From assembly GCF_035222375.1 (NCBI RefSeq), contig NC_085889.1, positions 4,154,001-4,218,000 of the forward strand: DNA of 64,000 bases, given 5' to 3'. The notes below the pieces were generated by a model, which saw only the letters and a list, made by a program, of their open reading frames with translations, ran no database searches and had not been told where the DNA came from. This document shows positions 1 to 10,465 of this stretch, one piece after another; position 1 is the stretch's first letter, and the number at the start of each line of letters is the position of its first letter. The stretch comes from Podospora pseudocomata (taxonomy: Eukaryota; Ascomycota; Sordariomycetes; Sordariales; Podosporaceae). The position numbers and the translations under genes were made by a program.

Positions 1-121
1 CAGTGTTTTGTCCTGTCAGCTAAATAACGGTAACACGTATCCCGCATTTGTCGATGCGCAGTCTCAAGCTGAAATGATCCTTGCCATTCCGGTCCCTCGC
101 TGCCTGCTTCGACCGGTGCAG

Positions 122-1009
122 TCAAGAAGTCTTTCGCACCTTGGTGAATGAACTGAAGCTTTCCTTCATAAATCTGGACAAAAAGCCACAGTAGGTGTTG
201 ATCCATGCTACCAACCAGCTGAGGTCTGGCATATGAGTTCTGTCAACAGCACGTGGCTGTGTGACAGCGGCTCTCAAGGCAACATTAACCTCATCAAGCT
301 CCAGTGGTCTCTCTGCACAGAGCATCATGGAGAGGAGTTCCTTCACGTAGCTCTTCATCCTAGGGTGCACTTTCGCCAGGAGCTTTCCGTATGTGTCATT
401 GACAGTAGGTGAAAGTTCTGTGACCCGGCATATCCATTCTTCTTCAGGCAATTCCCAGTATTCATCAAACAAATCAAAAACCAAGCATAATCAGAGAAAA
501 GTGAGCTGAGTGCCTTTTGCCATTCACACCTCTCTGATCCTGACACACAAATCATTTGACCGCTCTTTTCTTGGGGCCATCTCATCCAGTTTCTTCTGAA
601 TCACCAGCTCAATTTCTGAAGGCAGATCCCGAGGATTGTCTCGAGGATCCAAGGATATCTTGGGTACCTGGGCCAGTTCCCGGAGAATTGGCGGCGTAGG
701 TCGAGTAGTCAACAGAAGCTTCAACTTCGACTTGGTGTTTTGCTCTCTCTCGGCTTTGCAGAAGTTTGTGGTTTTGTGAAGAAGTTCTTTGCAATCATTT
801 TGGTCACATTCGTCCAACGCATCCAAAATACAGATGATGGGGCTTTGTTTGAGATTGACGTGGAGTAAGACTTCTTCGAGGAGACCCCATAAGCGTGTCA
901 GTATACTGAGAGCGACGAAGACTTTGACTGTAGTATTCGATAGTTGCCGGGGCACTAAAGGGAGGTGGATTACAGGGGCAGCGCCCTGTAATATGTAGAG
1001 GATAATCAC
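122..1009 (-). pseudogene. Truncated NACHT-type NLR fragment
   Basis: Minus-strand remains of a fungal NLR (STAND NTPase). The upstream part has a Walker B-like stretch (IICILDALDECDQ) followed by a TTRPTPP sensor-like segment, as in NACHT domains. The downstream part (about 484 to 122) looks like the winged-helix region that follows NACHT, with the features RPLELDEVNVAL and VKELLSMMLCAERP. No P-loop is present, because the 5' side runs into repeat-derived DNA, and no N-terminal effector or C-terminal repeat domain is seen. The reading frame is broken at least once between the two parts. Family knowledge: such genes mediate allorecognition and cell death in filamentous fungi. I infer a dead fragment rather than a working receptor. 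Confidence 0.7.
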
Positions 1010-1407
1010 TGTAATGTAGGCTTGTGAGGCACTAATAAGTGTGGTGAACCATTATATTGATTGAACCTTATAGACTACAAAACATCACAGCAAATAGGGT
1101 ATGAGGTAGAAGACTTATAAGCCGTCGGTCTTCCACTCGCTCCCCAAGGGTGACTCCGTTCCCGGGCCCGAACGCCTGCTAAGTGCGCTAACCAAAATAA
1201 GGTTACAGGCCACATAACAGGCTACGTTGCGCTACCGTTTAACTGCTGCAGGGCACTGCCCTTAGCGTTCGGCTTTCTGGGACTTCGGATTGCTTCAGGG
1301 GGGCTGACTTCTATTCCGGCAATCGTGGTCCCTAAGCACTGCTGATGCAAGCTATTGTACTGCCTCTGAGGCCCTGTATTTTATAGGGCTCAGATACACT
1401 GTTAAAT
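1010..1407. other. Unassigned repeat-like DNA with a hairpin
   Basis: No coding signal recognised. Near 1364-1393 there is an imperfect hairpin, TGAGGCCCT, an AT-rich loop, then AGGGCTCA. The segment lies between the NLR fragment and an LTR-like block and could be internal sequence of the same fossil element, but nothing in it identifies a family. Confidence 0.35.
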
Positions 1408-1809
1408 TGTCACAGTTAACCCCAGCCAATCATTAGGAAAGTCAGGAGACAGCCAATAGGGGCCGGCCAGAAGTGCTATGGCGCCAAGACCCACGAGCAC
1501 TCTGCAGGATGCAAGATGCTCGGGGTGATCGAAGGCATAGCACGACGAGCACTTTGCAGGATGCAATGTGCTGGGAGTGATCGGGGCCATAGCAGGGTTA
1601 GCACTTCACGGTCCCAAGGTCTATATATACGGAGGAACTGGCTGGTGTAGATAGACAGTTCCGCAGTATGCAATTCAGATTGTATTCTCGGTATCTTGTG
1701 TTTACATTGAGACATCTTGTTGTGCACTGTTTAGCTGCACCGAACCAATTGTCAGAAGTTACCTTCAACCAGTATCCCTTTCAGAGGTTCTGTACAGGGG
1801 TTCGTCACA
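1408..1809 (+). mobile_element. Putative solo or partial LTR (Ty3/gypsy-like), fossil
   Basis: A block of about 402 bases begins TGTCAC and ends GTCACA (TG...CA with a short terminal inverted repeat). It holds a promoter-like TATATATA on the plus strand near 1622 and an internal duplicated unit of about 52 bases (1495-1597). These are LTR traits. No matching target-site duplication is visible at its edges, and on the right it abuts a pogo transposon fragment directly, so it looks like a broken relic. Family assignment is tentative and age cannot be judged. Confidence 0.45.
1495..1597. repeat. Two-copy tandem repeat, unit about 52 bp
   Basis: Two adjacent copies begin GAGCACTCTGCAGGATGCAA and GAGCACTTTGCAGGATGCAA and end in CATAGCA. 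They differ at a few positions and lie inside the LTR-like block. Confidence 0.7.
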
Positions 1810-2056
1810 GTCGTGCAGGCCGGCCGGCGCGTTGGTTAGAGAGAGTCATAGCTGGTACGTTGTAGAGCTTAGCTGCAGCTCGGAGGCTTAATTTTTCATT
1901 GATTCGAAGAGCCTCAAGGGCTAAGAGTATCCTGGCTTCCTTTGAAGTAGGAGGCATATTGGGTTGTGGGAAAAATTGATGTTAGGTGTAAGGAGGACGC
2001 GTCGTGGTGGAGACTGTACGACTCGCTTATATGTACGACTCGCTTATAATATACGT
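1810..2056 (-). mobile_element. Truncated pogo/Fot1-like transposon end
   Basis: This block is clearly homologous to the right end of the element at 22,604-23,743. On the minus strand it encodes the first 50 or so residues of a transposase (start MPPTSKEARILLALEALR) ending in the RAGRPAR motif of the DNA-binding region. The right terminus carries two direct copies of GTACGACTCGCTTATA and ends ACGT followed by TA, the same terminal structure as the longer copy. Everything left of 1810, including the catalytic domain and the other terminus, is missing and is replaced by the LTR-like block. Confidence 0.8.
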
Positions 2057-2891
2057 TACCCGAGTAGTAGGATACCTATTAATCTCACCCGTCTTTGATA
2101 TTTACAAATCCCAAGTTCCAGGTGTTAATCAGGCACGATGTGGAGGCATATACTCATCATCAACGTCACAGTTCGCCCTGGCCTTCAAGCCATTGTTAAG
2201 TGGGTGGAAAATGGATAACTTCAATGAAATATAAGGAGTGACTCGGTATCAGCATATGGGTAATTTCCGCCAGTCTGAGCTTCTGCCTTTCATTTGGCCC
2301 AATAACCTTAGTTTCTACTGTCTCTTTTGAGTTCAGAATGTTGGAAAACCTCACAGTAGGTGAGCCGTCATAAACCACGTGGGATGAATGTGTCTTGCTG
2401 CAATTATTTCACAGAAGCGCGACCCCACGGCACAAATTTGGGCACACCATATACCGGCTTGTGACGCATGCATGTACGGGCCTTGTTTCTGTATCCCGAA
2501 CCACCAACGAACCATGCCGTCCCAACTGTGAAAGTGGTAACACAACCTTGTGGCGTCTATCAGACCTATTGGCAGAATGCTTGGGTGGTCAGCATGAATC
2601 AGCACCAAAGCGCTGATTGACCACGGAAGATGCCAAGAGGATTGCAGGATGCCAACTACCGAAAACCGTACATCAATGTAGGTGTTGTTGCACAACATTA
2701 TTGCATACTTCGGAGGGCTTCAAACCTGCAATGATACGCTTGGACGCATCAGTTCCGCGGAACATTTCTTGACAATTCGAATAAGTCATGGTGTGCCCAC
2801 TGTGAGATAAGAACAGGCAGGCCCCCTGCCTGACTGTTGGTTGGAAGTCAAGCACCAGCGGACTCCTCGACTCAAGCCAGCAGCAAACATC
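2057..2891. other. Intergenic, upstream of the ferric-reductase gene
   Basis: No gene recognised. It presumably contains the promoter of the gene starting at 2892. No clear TATA box or repeat was identified. Confidence 0.4.
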
Positions 2892-5038
2892 ATGCGAACT
2901 TCCCCTGCCATCTGGCTAGCAGCATGCCTGCTCCAAGCCAACCTTGTCTTCTCCGACCTAGTCGGCTTCGGCCTTCACCCTTTCAAAATCTACTGCGCCT
3001 CCGCATGCCAGTGGGCACTCCAAGCTTATCCCCTAGAATGCTCTGAAAAGATCCCAAAGGGCTTCCTCGGGTGGGCAACCACGAGCTCAGAGTGCAAAGC
3101 CAATGACACAGCCTGGCTCACCACGCTGGCCTGGTGTCTGCATGTCAAGTGTAGAGCCCATCGCATGTCGGAATTGCAAGCGTTCTGGGAGACTGATGCT
3201 ACACGCGATATGACAAATTTTGGCAACACGGGTACGCCGGTACCGCCTAAGTGGTCATACGAGGAATCCTTGCAGCAAATCACTGAGCCACCGAGGAAAA
3301 TGCCAGTGGATACCACGACGGTGCTCAACTTTACCGCCTTGGTTCCGGAGATCGAGTATCAAGCCCAGTTGAATACCGCTTTGGGTGTGACGAAGGAGCA
3401 GGAGACAGGCGCGGAATATGGGTGTGTCTTCTGTCCCTACCTACTATACACCAGGTCTACTTGCTGACACGCCAAAGCGTCATCATCCTCGTCACTGGCT
3501 TCGGCATACCCATCATCCTGACCTGGCTCTACCACCTCCCCTTTACCTCTGGCCTCTTGTCCAAGATCACCCCATACTTGACCCAACCCAGCAGCATCGG
3601 CACTTATTCCGTTCGCTCCTTGCCATTCCTCCTCGGCAATGCCCCAACCATTGGCCAAGCAGCATACATCGCCATCTTCTTCATCATCAACATAGTCCTC
3701 ATGTCAGTCAACTATCAGTCCATGCAACCACACCTCTACTACCCCGGCGAGAGTATGGAGATCAAAGCGTACATCTTTTACCGCACAGGAATAGCAGCTT
3801 ATGCTCTCCTCCCCCTTCTCATCCTGTTCGCGTCAAGGAACAACGTTTTGTTGCTTTGGTTGACGAACTGGTCTCACGCTACGTATCTGCTTCTTCATCG
3901 CTGGGTAGCAAGACTGTTTGTCCTCCATGCTTTGGTGCACAGTTTCCTGGCACTGCCAATCTTCCTGCCACAGCAAGCAGTGGTTGACTCTGACTATTGG
4001 GCCTGGGGCGTTGCGGCTGCTGTTCTTTGTGTTGCCATTCTCTTTGCGAGTGTTCTGCCTCTGAGAAGATGGTCATATGAGATATTCTTAGTGACGCACG
4101 TTGTCTTGTCGGTTATTCTCGTTGTTGGGCTTTGGTATCACGTTGTTCTTTGGATTGGGCTGGACTCCTACGGCTATGAGACCTGGATTTATGCCGCCTG
4201 TGCAGTTTGGTTCTTTGACAGAGCAGCGAGGGTAGGGAAGGTGTTGAAAAACGGGGTTCGCAGAAGCAAGGTGACTGACTTGGGGAATGGGTACATCCGG
4301 GTTGACATACCCCGAGCGTCGTTTGCCAATGATGGGCCTGGGCTGCATGTTTACGCTTATTTTCCCACTTTGAGTCTCTGGCGGCCGTGGGAGAACCACC
4401 CGTTTTCAATCGTTCCAACAAGCCTGATGTCCCGGGTTGAAAGGCAACGACCAGAGCAGTCAAGCGGCAGCAGCAGTCCGACAGCGAAAGAGTCAGGTGT
4501 TCACATCAAGGTTCACGATGTTGAGAAACACCACGGCTTTAGGAATACCGCGTCTGCGCCTCTCGAAACGGGGATCACCCTGCTCATCAAGAAGTCCATG
4601 GGGATTACCAAGCACCTGAATGCCACCGATGGGCTTTTGACTCTCATGGATGGCCCGTATCACAATACTTCTACCAGGGAGATTCGCCACTGCGATAGGC
4701 TGCTTCTCATTGGAGGTGGGATTGGCATCACCAGTCTGCTTCCGTGGATTGCCAGCCATCCGAACATCAAATTATTTTGGAGTGTCAAAGAATCGGCGAG
4801 GTGTCTGGTCGAGGAAGTTCAAGGTGTGTTGAGCGAGATCGAGAAAGATGTTCGAGTCGGAAGGAGACTGGACATTTCTCGGCTGTTAGAGCAAGAAGCC
4901 GACGTTGGATACTGCAACATCGGCGTCGTGGTCTCTGGACCGGGTGGGCTCTGTGATGATGTCAGGGCAGCTGTGGTAGCGGTTGGAAAGAAAGGGTCCA
5001 CGAGTTTTGAGCTTGACGTGGACGCGTATTCGTGGTAG
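2892..5038 (+). CDS. Ferric/cupric reductase-like transmembrane protein (FRE family)
   Basis: Two exons, 2892-3421 and 3478-5038, give about 696 residues. The 56-base intron has GTGTGT, a CTGAC branch point and AAG, and it joins the two frames in phase. The N-terminus (MRTSPAIWLAACLLQ) is a signal peptide, followed by a Cys-containing external domain (about residues 25-175) and several membrane spans. Paired histidines in two helices (LLLHRWVARLFVLHALVH, then THVV and WYHVV) are the bis-heme ligands of the ferric-reductase domain. HPFSIVP is the FAD-binding motif, LLLIGGGIGITSLLPW the NADPH loop, and VVSGPGGLCDDVR the C-terminal nucleotide contact. Family role: reduces extracellular Fe(III) or Cu(II) before uptake. 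A linker rich in Ser and charged residues lies between the FAD and NAD parts. No siderophore or iron-transport neighbour is present, so the substrate is inferred from family only. Confidence 0.93.
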
Positions 5039-5078
5039 TTGTACTGACGCATCTCAGAAATTTTACGTCGCTATCTAG

Positions 5079-6947
5079 CTAATTATTGCGATACCTGTGA
5101 CTTTGAGCAGCCCTGCTTTTGATACCTCGGCCATCACAAATCTCAGACCTCCCAGCACCTGTCCCGATGTCCTGATATTCTAGGACTTCGAACATCTCTG
5201 TCATGCTCCACAATCCGAAATGGCCCACGGTGTACATACGGGCTCGCCTCGTGACAGTAGAGCCCATGTAGCCTTTCCCTTCCTGGAACAGTATTTTCTT
5301 TGTGTTTGAGGAGTAGTCGTCGATTCCCAACAGAAGGTCTATAGAATGTGGGCCTCTCGTGTGGTGTCCTTGGCAAAGACACCTTTGGGGTACTTGAAAC
5401 AGGGAAATGCTTGATTATTCTGGGTGTTCGATGGCTTTTAGAATGCTTAGTCGGTGTGGAATGAGGCGTTTGTTTAGCTAATACAGTTGTCTCCCTGATT
5501 TTCAGAGTCAAAATATATCCTTGAAAGAGGTTATGGATGGACATACCTCATTCGCACTTCAAGCTCAGCAAGAAGCTCTCCAATACCTTCGTACAGTTTC
5601 TGAGTAATTGCGGTTTGGGAACTGCTGAATTCGTTCAATCTCTTCAGCCGTCGGCCCTATTGGTATTCCGATCATCTAGAACTTTTTTCTCTTCTAGCAG
5701 CCTCTCAGACGGGGCTGATTCTGGGTCCATTACTTGCCGCATGGCAATCGCACCAAAGCCTGGGTATTTCTTCAGCCGAGAACTGTATTCTACTTGCGGC
5801 GGGGTCCAATATGTGTCTCCATGCACGATCTATCCAGGTTCATATCAAGCAGTCTAGCGGCTCAGTGGACTGTAAGGTGGTTGCAGACAACTCACATATC
5901 CTGGGCCAAGTTTGAGCAATGCGGTAGGATCTCCAAAGTTATCCGGTAGGTGAAGAGCGCGGCTTCCAAGAATACGCAGCTCGACCATAGTCCATTCCCC
6001 CCTACCGCCTGGCGGATTGGCTAGGATTCCATGAGTGGCTCTGACGTACGCAATTGCGTTAAGCTTCGAAACTCGTTGGTTCTCTTCTTGCTTCTTGATT
6101 GGATCAGCGTGAACGGTGTATGGCGGATGCACACACAGCTGATCAATGTAAAAGGGCGCCCAGTTCCAGACCAGCCACCGCCAACACTCATGCGTGATGG
6201 TGGCTCCTAGCATCTTGGGATATGACTGCTCGTCAAAGGCCAATTTTCTTGTCTTGGCACTGTAGCATCGTGGCCTGCGCAATCGTAAGAACGAGTTGCT
6301 CTTCGAGCCATGTGTTTTTGGAATTTCGTTTCCGATGATACAATCTTCGAAATAGCGGCGGAATTCCATGTCGACGTAGTTGTTGTATCTGTCGAAATAA
6401 CTCGTATCCCAGACCTTAAAGCCTCTTGGTACTGCTTTCAGGTAGCAAACGTGGCAAAGATTCTTGGTGTCGACGAAGGTTTCATCATTGACACCTCGAT
6501 CAGGATCTGACCATTGACTAAAAAAGCACAATCGGGCAGGAATACCCGAAGTGTGTTGTGGAGGTGCTTCGCTGCCAATCAATGGTGAGTGTCCACACGT
6601 GCCGTTCTCCTGAAGGAGCGTTTCGAGGTATTCAACACAACCTGGGATCTCGCCATCTATGATGTCCTCTGGTGACCATGAATCGTGAGATTCATCGAGC
6701 CCCCATCTCTTCCGAGACCGGAAATAGCCCAAACCTCATGGTTGTGTTCGTTGTGATAGCCAAGTTGGACTCTCCCGTCTTCTGAGAGAAGTAGCACCTG
6801 TTTGCATAGCTTCGGGTGTCGCTCGGTGTAATTCGTCGACGGCCATGAGTGGTGTCTTAGAAAGGAATCGAATGCTTTGTTCACGTCGACGTCGCTAGGT
6901 GTTGAGGTGGATGATGTTTTCCTTGATTTCAACATAATGAATAACAT
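5079..6947 (-). CDS. Unrecognised five-exon protein, about 512 aa
   Basis: I do not recognise the family. Splice motifs and phase support five exons on the minus strand: 6947-6719, 6668-5896, 5829-5734, 5656-5547 and 5409-5079. Together these are 1539 coding bases with every junction in phase. The introns are 50, 66, 77, 137 bases, with donors GTCTCG, GTGAGT, GTAATG and GTATGT; the first and third are weaker. No signal peptide or membrane span is evident. The middle is rich in Trp, Tyr and His (for example ITHECWRWLVWNWAPFYID). This resembles a metalloprotease HExxH region but lacks the second His, so I do not call it one. An alternative start lies 12 bases downstream at MLKSRKTSS. It sits among allorecognition relics, but nothing ties it to them. 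Confidence 0.55.
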
Positions 6948-7743
6948 CACCCTTGTCTGGACAGTTGGGTTATAACTCAGGGAAGCCGAAAATGAAATAT
7001 GAAGGTTGGTTATTATTTGTGTTTGGGATGCTGTGCCCTGAGAAGTGGGCTAACTTCATTGTTGGCTCTAAATCCTCATCGCCACCGCCAAGAAACTGCG
7101 CCGTAAAGCCTCTTGCAGTTGAAGCCCAACATCATGTCGCTACCGAAATGTTTCCAGTCATGTCCAAGGAACTTTGAGAGAGAGAACGTTGTTATAGGTT
7201 CTTACCAACCTAATCACCAACATTGCAACTAGTGCGCAGCCATGATTCTTATTAGCCTACTAGTAGCTGCCTTTCGCTGTGATGATAGCTTAGAGGCCTC
7301 AACGCGTAGTATTCATAGCTATCTATGATACCTCTCTTGAAATAACAGAATCTAATTATCTAAGAAATGATCTGCAAATGCCAAGTACCGAGTTTCTGGG
7401 CTTCGGGGTCAATATGGACAGCTGCGGATAGAGCCCGGACAATATCGACCCGGGCGTCTATTCATAGGTCATAGATTATCAGCCGCTCCGTTGAACCTTT
7501 GAGCCGGGCTAGAACTCCATATCCAGCTTTCGGGAACCATCGCTTCAGCTCATGTCGGAATTACCCGCTCGAGTTGCACAACAGACACAGCGACTGGAGA
7601 AAGATGATGGTTAACTTGAGTAGAAAGGTATATATTCGTGATGGCCGCGTCAGATACTCCTGAACAACCCAATAGAACTCATCTGCACAATATCAGTCCT
7701 TATTCATCTTCACCTTCTGTGATTGGACCCTTGTTAGCCCAAA
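6948..7743. other. Intergenic, promoter of the CBM18 gene
   Basis: No gene recognised. GGTATATATTCG near 7627 is a TATA-like motif about 115 bases upstream of the plus-strand start at 7744. The rest is unremarkable. Confidence 0.4.
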
Positions 7744-8733
7744 ATGGGCTACCTACTCCGTTATATCCTTCTCGTGACACTCATAGCCTCAAGCGCCGTC
7801 TTATCCCTTCCACAGTCACCGGCACCATCCAAAGCCAGCGCCGACGGCCAGTGTGGTGGAGAATTCACGTGTATTACTTCAACGTTTGGACAATGCTGTT
7901 CAGCACATGGATGGTGGGTATCCACTTTTCCCCCCTTTCCAATCTCAGGGGTCAATTCAGGGGCTGGCTTGGCACAAAACAATGCCTGACTTGCAACCAT
8001 CATGAATCATCCTTCAAGTATAGGCTGACTACTGACATACTCGAATATATATAGGTGTGGTAATACGGAAGAGCACTGCGGTCCTGGCTGCAACCCCGCC
8101 TTCGGTCTCTGCGACATCCCGGCGTCGTCAACCTTCCGCACCGTTACCCAGCAACCAGCAACATCATGCCAAAAAACGGAGACCGTCTTCCGCACTAGTA
8201 TCACCAACGTGACCCAGACGGTCAATAAAACCGAGATTGTCGAGAGGACCGTCTTGCTCTTCTCCACTAGCACCGTTCTCCAGACCAGCACCATCTTGCA
8301 GACCAACACCATTGCCGCGAGCACCATGGCAACTGTGACTGTGATTAGAACAGTGACGGTTTCCGTACTACTTCCTACAACAGCCACAGCCACAGCGATA
8401 CGGACGGTAACGACTATCGTAGCTGGAAGCCCCGTTACCGTGCCGGTGACAAGGACTGCAACTACGACTGCGACGACAACGAGGACGGTGGAGAGCCCGG
8501 TCACCAGGATTGGAACGATAACTGCTACTGTTACCAGAACAGCGACCGATATCAGGCAGACCACGGCGACTGTGACGAGAATTATTACTACTACCGCAAG
8601 AACCACGCGCAGGAGAATAACCCGGACGAGGACAAGGACGAGAACAAGGAATGGAGAAGAGATAATTGAGCTGGAGGAAGAGATTCTTGAAGAGGACGAT
8701 GATGGGCTTTTGTGTGGACTGCTGGGGTGTTAG
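7744..8733 (+). CDS. Secreted chitin-binding (CBM18) protein with a long Thr/Val-rich stalk
   Basis: Two exons, 7744-7913 and 8055-8733, give 282 residues. The 141-base intron (GTGGGT, CTGAC branch, ATATATAG) falls inside the chitin-binding domain and restores GWCGNT in phase. Residues 1-21 are a signal peptide (MGYLLRYILLVTLIASSAVL). Residues about 35-80 form one hevein-like CBM18 module with the cysteine order QCGG, TC, QCCS, GWCG, HCGPGC, LC. After this comes a stalk of about 150 residues made of TVTRT/TVT-like repeats, probably O-glycosylated, then a block of Arg-Thr dipeptides, an acidic block (EEEILEEDDD) and the end GLLCGLLGC. There is no catalytic domain and no obvious GPI signal. Likely a cell-wall or secreted chitin-binding protein; role in wall protection or adhesion is inference. 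Confidence 0.85.
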
Positions 8734-9248
8734 CTACAGTACCATGCTAGAATAGGACCTGAAGGCCTGCAGAGATCGCGAAGTATGAGTGGCAGTTTCC
8801 TTTGAGCTGCTAGCATGACATCCATACCCCGTCTATTTTGCATTTGTTGTACGCAATGGTTTTGTGGCCCAGCAATGGAAGCCTTCAATAACATTGGATC
8901 CCAAGCGAGCATCAGGAACAAAGGATAGCGGAGGTAGTGTTCACTGACTTGAAAGTATGGACAATCCATTGGATAAGGTACCTGTAAACTCCACATACCT
9001 ACAGTCTTTTCAAGAAGAATTAGTATTGACTCGGCTTTGTTCCTTTTCAACAGCCGCACAACTGCGGGCTCAGACCCATACTATCTGGCTGCAGGCACCC
9101 ATTTCCTCGCGACCTGCTTCACAGGTCCACGACCCTCAGCCTCGATGAATTCCCTTATTATGCTACCGTTCTTATACGGCGTCTCCAAGTCAAGCCCCAT
9201 CTTCAACAGCCTTTTCAACAGCCCACCAGTCATACCTTTTGCAGCACT
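8734..9248. other. Intergenic, convergent between CBM18 and ankyrin genes
   Basis: Downstream flank of both neighbours. No gene, repeat or RNA recognised. Confidence 0.4.
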
Positions 9249-10346
9249 CTAAATAGCGTATGTCCCTTGATGCAAAAATCCTTTGATGTGGTAATCATCT
9301 GGTGCCTTGCCCATCAAACCTTGCATAATCTCAATGTGATCACCCGCCTCGACCTCTGTGACTGCCTCTCCGAGTCTGTGATCACCAACTCCGAGCACAG
9401 TTTTTGAAACAAAGACTTTGTTGGTGTGTTTAACCGCCAAAGCAATCGCATCCCTCTGCTCCTTATCCTTAGTAGTCACATTCGCCCCTCCATCCAGCAA
9501 CCTGCGGATGGCCGTCGTATTCCCAGCTCTTACCGCCCAGTGCAGCGTTGTTCGCCGCAGTGCTCCGGCCGGTTGATCAACCTTTGCCCCGTTCTTGAGC
9601 AGATGATCGAGGACCTCTTCACCACCTTGTGGCTGGTGGAACTGGGCGGCCGTGATTTGAAGCGGTGAGGTGCCAGAAAGGTTCATGGCGTTGACATCAA
9701 CGCCAACATGAAGGAGGATCGCCGTAACGACAGCATCCTTTCTTCTGACGGCAAGATGAAGGAGTGAATTACCAGTACCGGGTTGTTGGCGGTTGGGGTC
9801 AGCGCCAGCTTTCAGAAGCATGATCAAACCACCCCGCTTATGAGCCTCCAGTGGTTCCTCATCTGCGCCCAGGAAAAATCTGAACAGAGGGACCTCACCT
9901 CGAAGGTCTGTCCCGTTGGGATCAAGTTTGCGGGGCTCGCTGGTGAAAAGCAACCAGATGAGGTTGGCGTAGCCCTTGAAGTTTGGGCGGTCGAGTGCGA
10001 TTTGAAGTGGTGTCAAACCGCTTTTCTTTGACCGGTGGTTCGGGTTGACTCTTCCTACCAGAAGCTCCCGAACGCATTTGTTGTGCCTCGAGGTGCCACC
10101 CTTTATGGCGTGAATCAAAGGATGGAAGAGTTGGCAGTGCTTGAGGGGTTTGTTAGGAGTTGTTACATGGGATGAGATGGCTTTCACAGCCGAAGCTGAT
10201 CCTCTTTGGCAGTGGAAACTTAAGACGTACTCAATTTGTTTCGTAGACGGAATGAGAAACAGAAAACTCTTGATTCGGGATTTGGTCCGTTCGGACATGA
10301 CTGATGTTGGCGCACTGGATGCCATGTCCCAGGTATTATCCATCAA
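9249..10346 (-). CDS. Ankyrin-repeat protein
   Basis: An uninterrupted minus-strand frame of 365 residues. Ankyrin repeats are visible from about residue 105 on: GLTPLQIALDRP, GNSLLHLAVRRKDAVVTAILL, GTSPLQITAAQF, RTTLHWAVRAGNTTAIRRLL and DAIALAVKHTN, with the hairpin residues GADPN, GVDVNAM and GANVTTKD. No signal peptide, membrane span or N-terminal effector domain is seen. It is probably a cytosolic protein-interaction scaffold. It sits between relics of HeLo and NACHT genes, and ankyrin arrays are a common C-terminal sensor of fungal NLRs. It could therefore be a detached sensor part, although the frame is intact. Confidence 0.75.
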   Translation of the reverse strand: MMDNTWDMASSAPTSVMSERTKSRIKSFLFLIPSTKQIEYVLSFHCQRGSASAVKAISSHVTTPNKPLKHCQLFHPLIHAIKGGTSRHNKCVRELLVGRVNPNHRSKKSGLTPLQIALDRPNFKGYANLIWLLFTSEPRKLDPNGTDLRGEVPLFRFFLGADEEPLEAHKRGGLIMLLKAGADPNRQQPGTGNSLLHLAVRRKDAVVTAILLHVGVDVNAMNLSGTSPLQITAAQFHQPQGGEEVLDHLLKNGAKVDQPAGALRRTTLHWAVRAGNTTAIRRLLDGGANVTTKDKEQRDAIALAVKHTNKVFVSKTVLGVGDHRLGEAVTEVEAGDHIEIMQGLMGKAPDDYHIKGFLHQGTYAI

Positions 10347-10465
10347 CCTTTGGACATCAAGCGGGATGGCATTCGAGCAGTTCCGTTGGGGGGTTAGCGC
10401 AAGATGTCTTTACTGTCGGACTGCAAAAAAGGGGCCGGGAAGCTGGAGAACCTCGTCCCCATTAG

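Noticed and set aside
5143-5544. Continuous minus-strand frame of 133 residues
   Set aside because: It overlaps the last exon of the five-exon gene in another frame; the spliced model explains the region better and this frame has no protein-like features.
6180-6240. Zinc metalloprotease HExxH motif in the five-exon gene
   Set aside because: The sequence is THECWRW, without the second histidine, so a protease call is not supported.
8007-8606. Minus-strand frame of 199 residues rich in Val, Thr and Leu
   Set aside because: It is the complement of the Thr/Val repeat stalk of the CBM18 gene; repeats in one strand create an open frame in the other.
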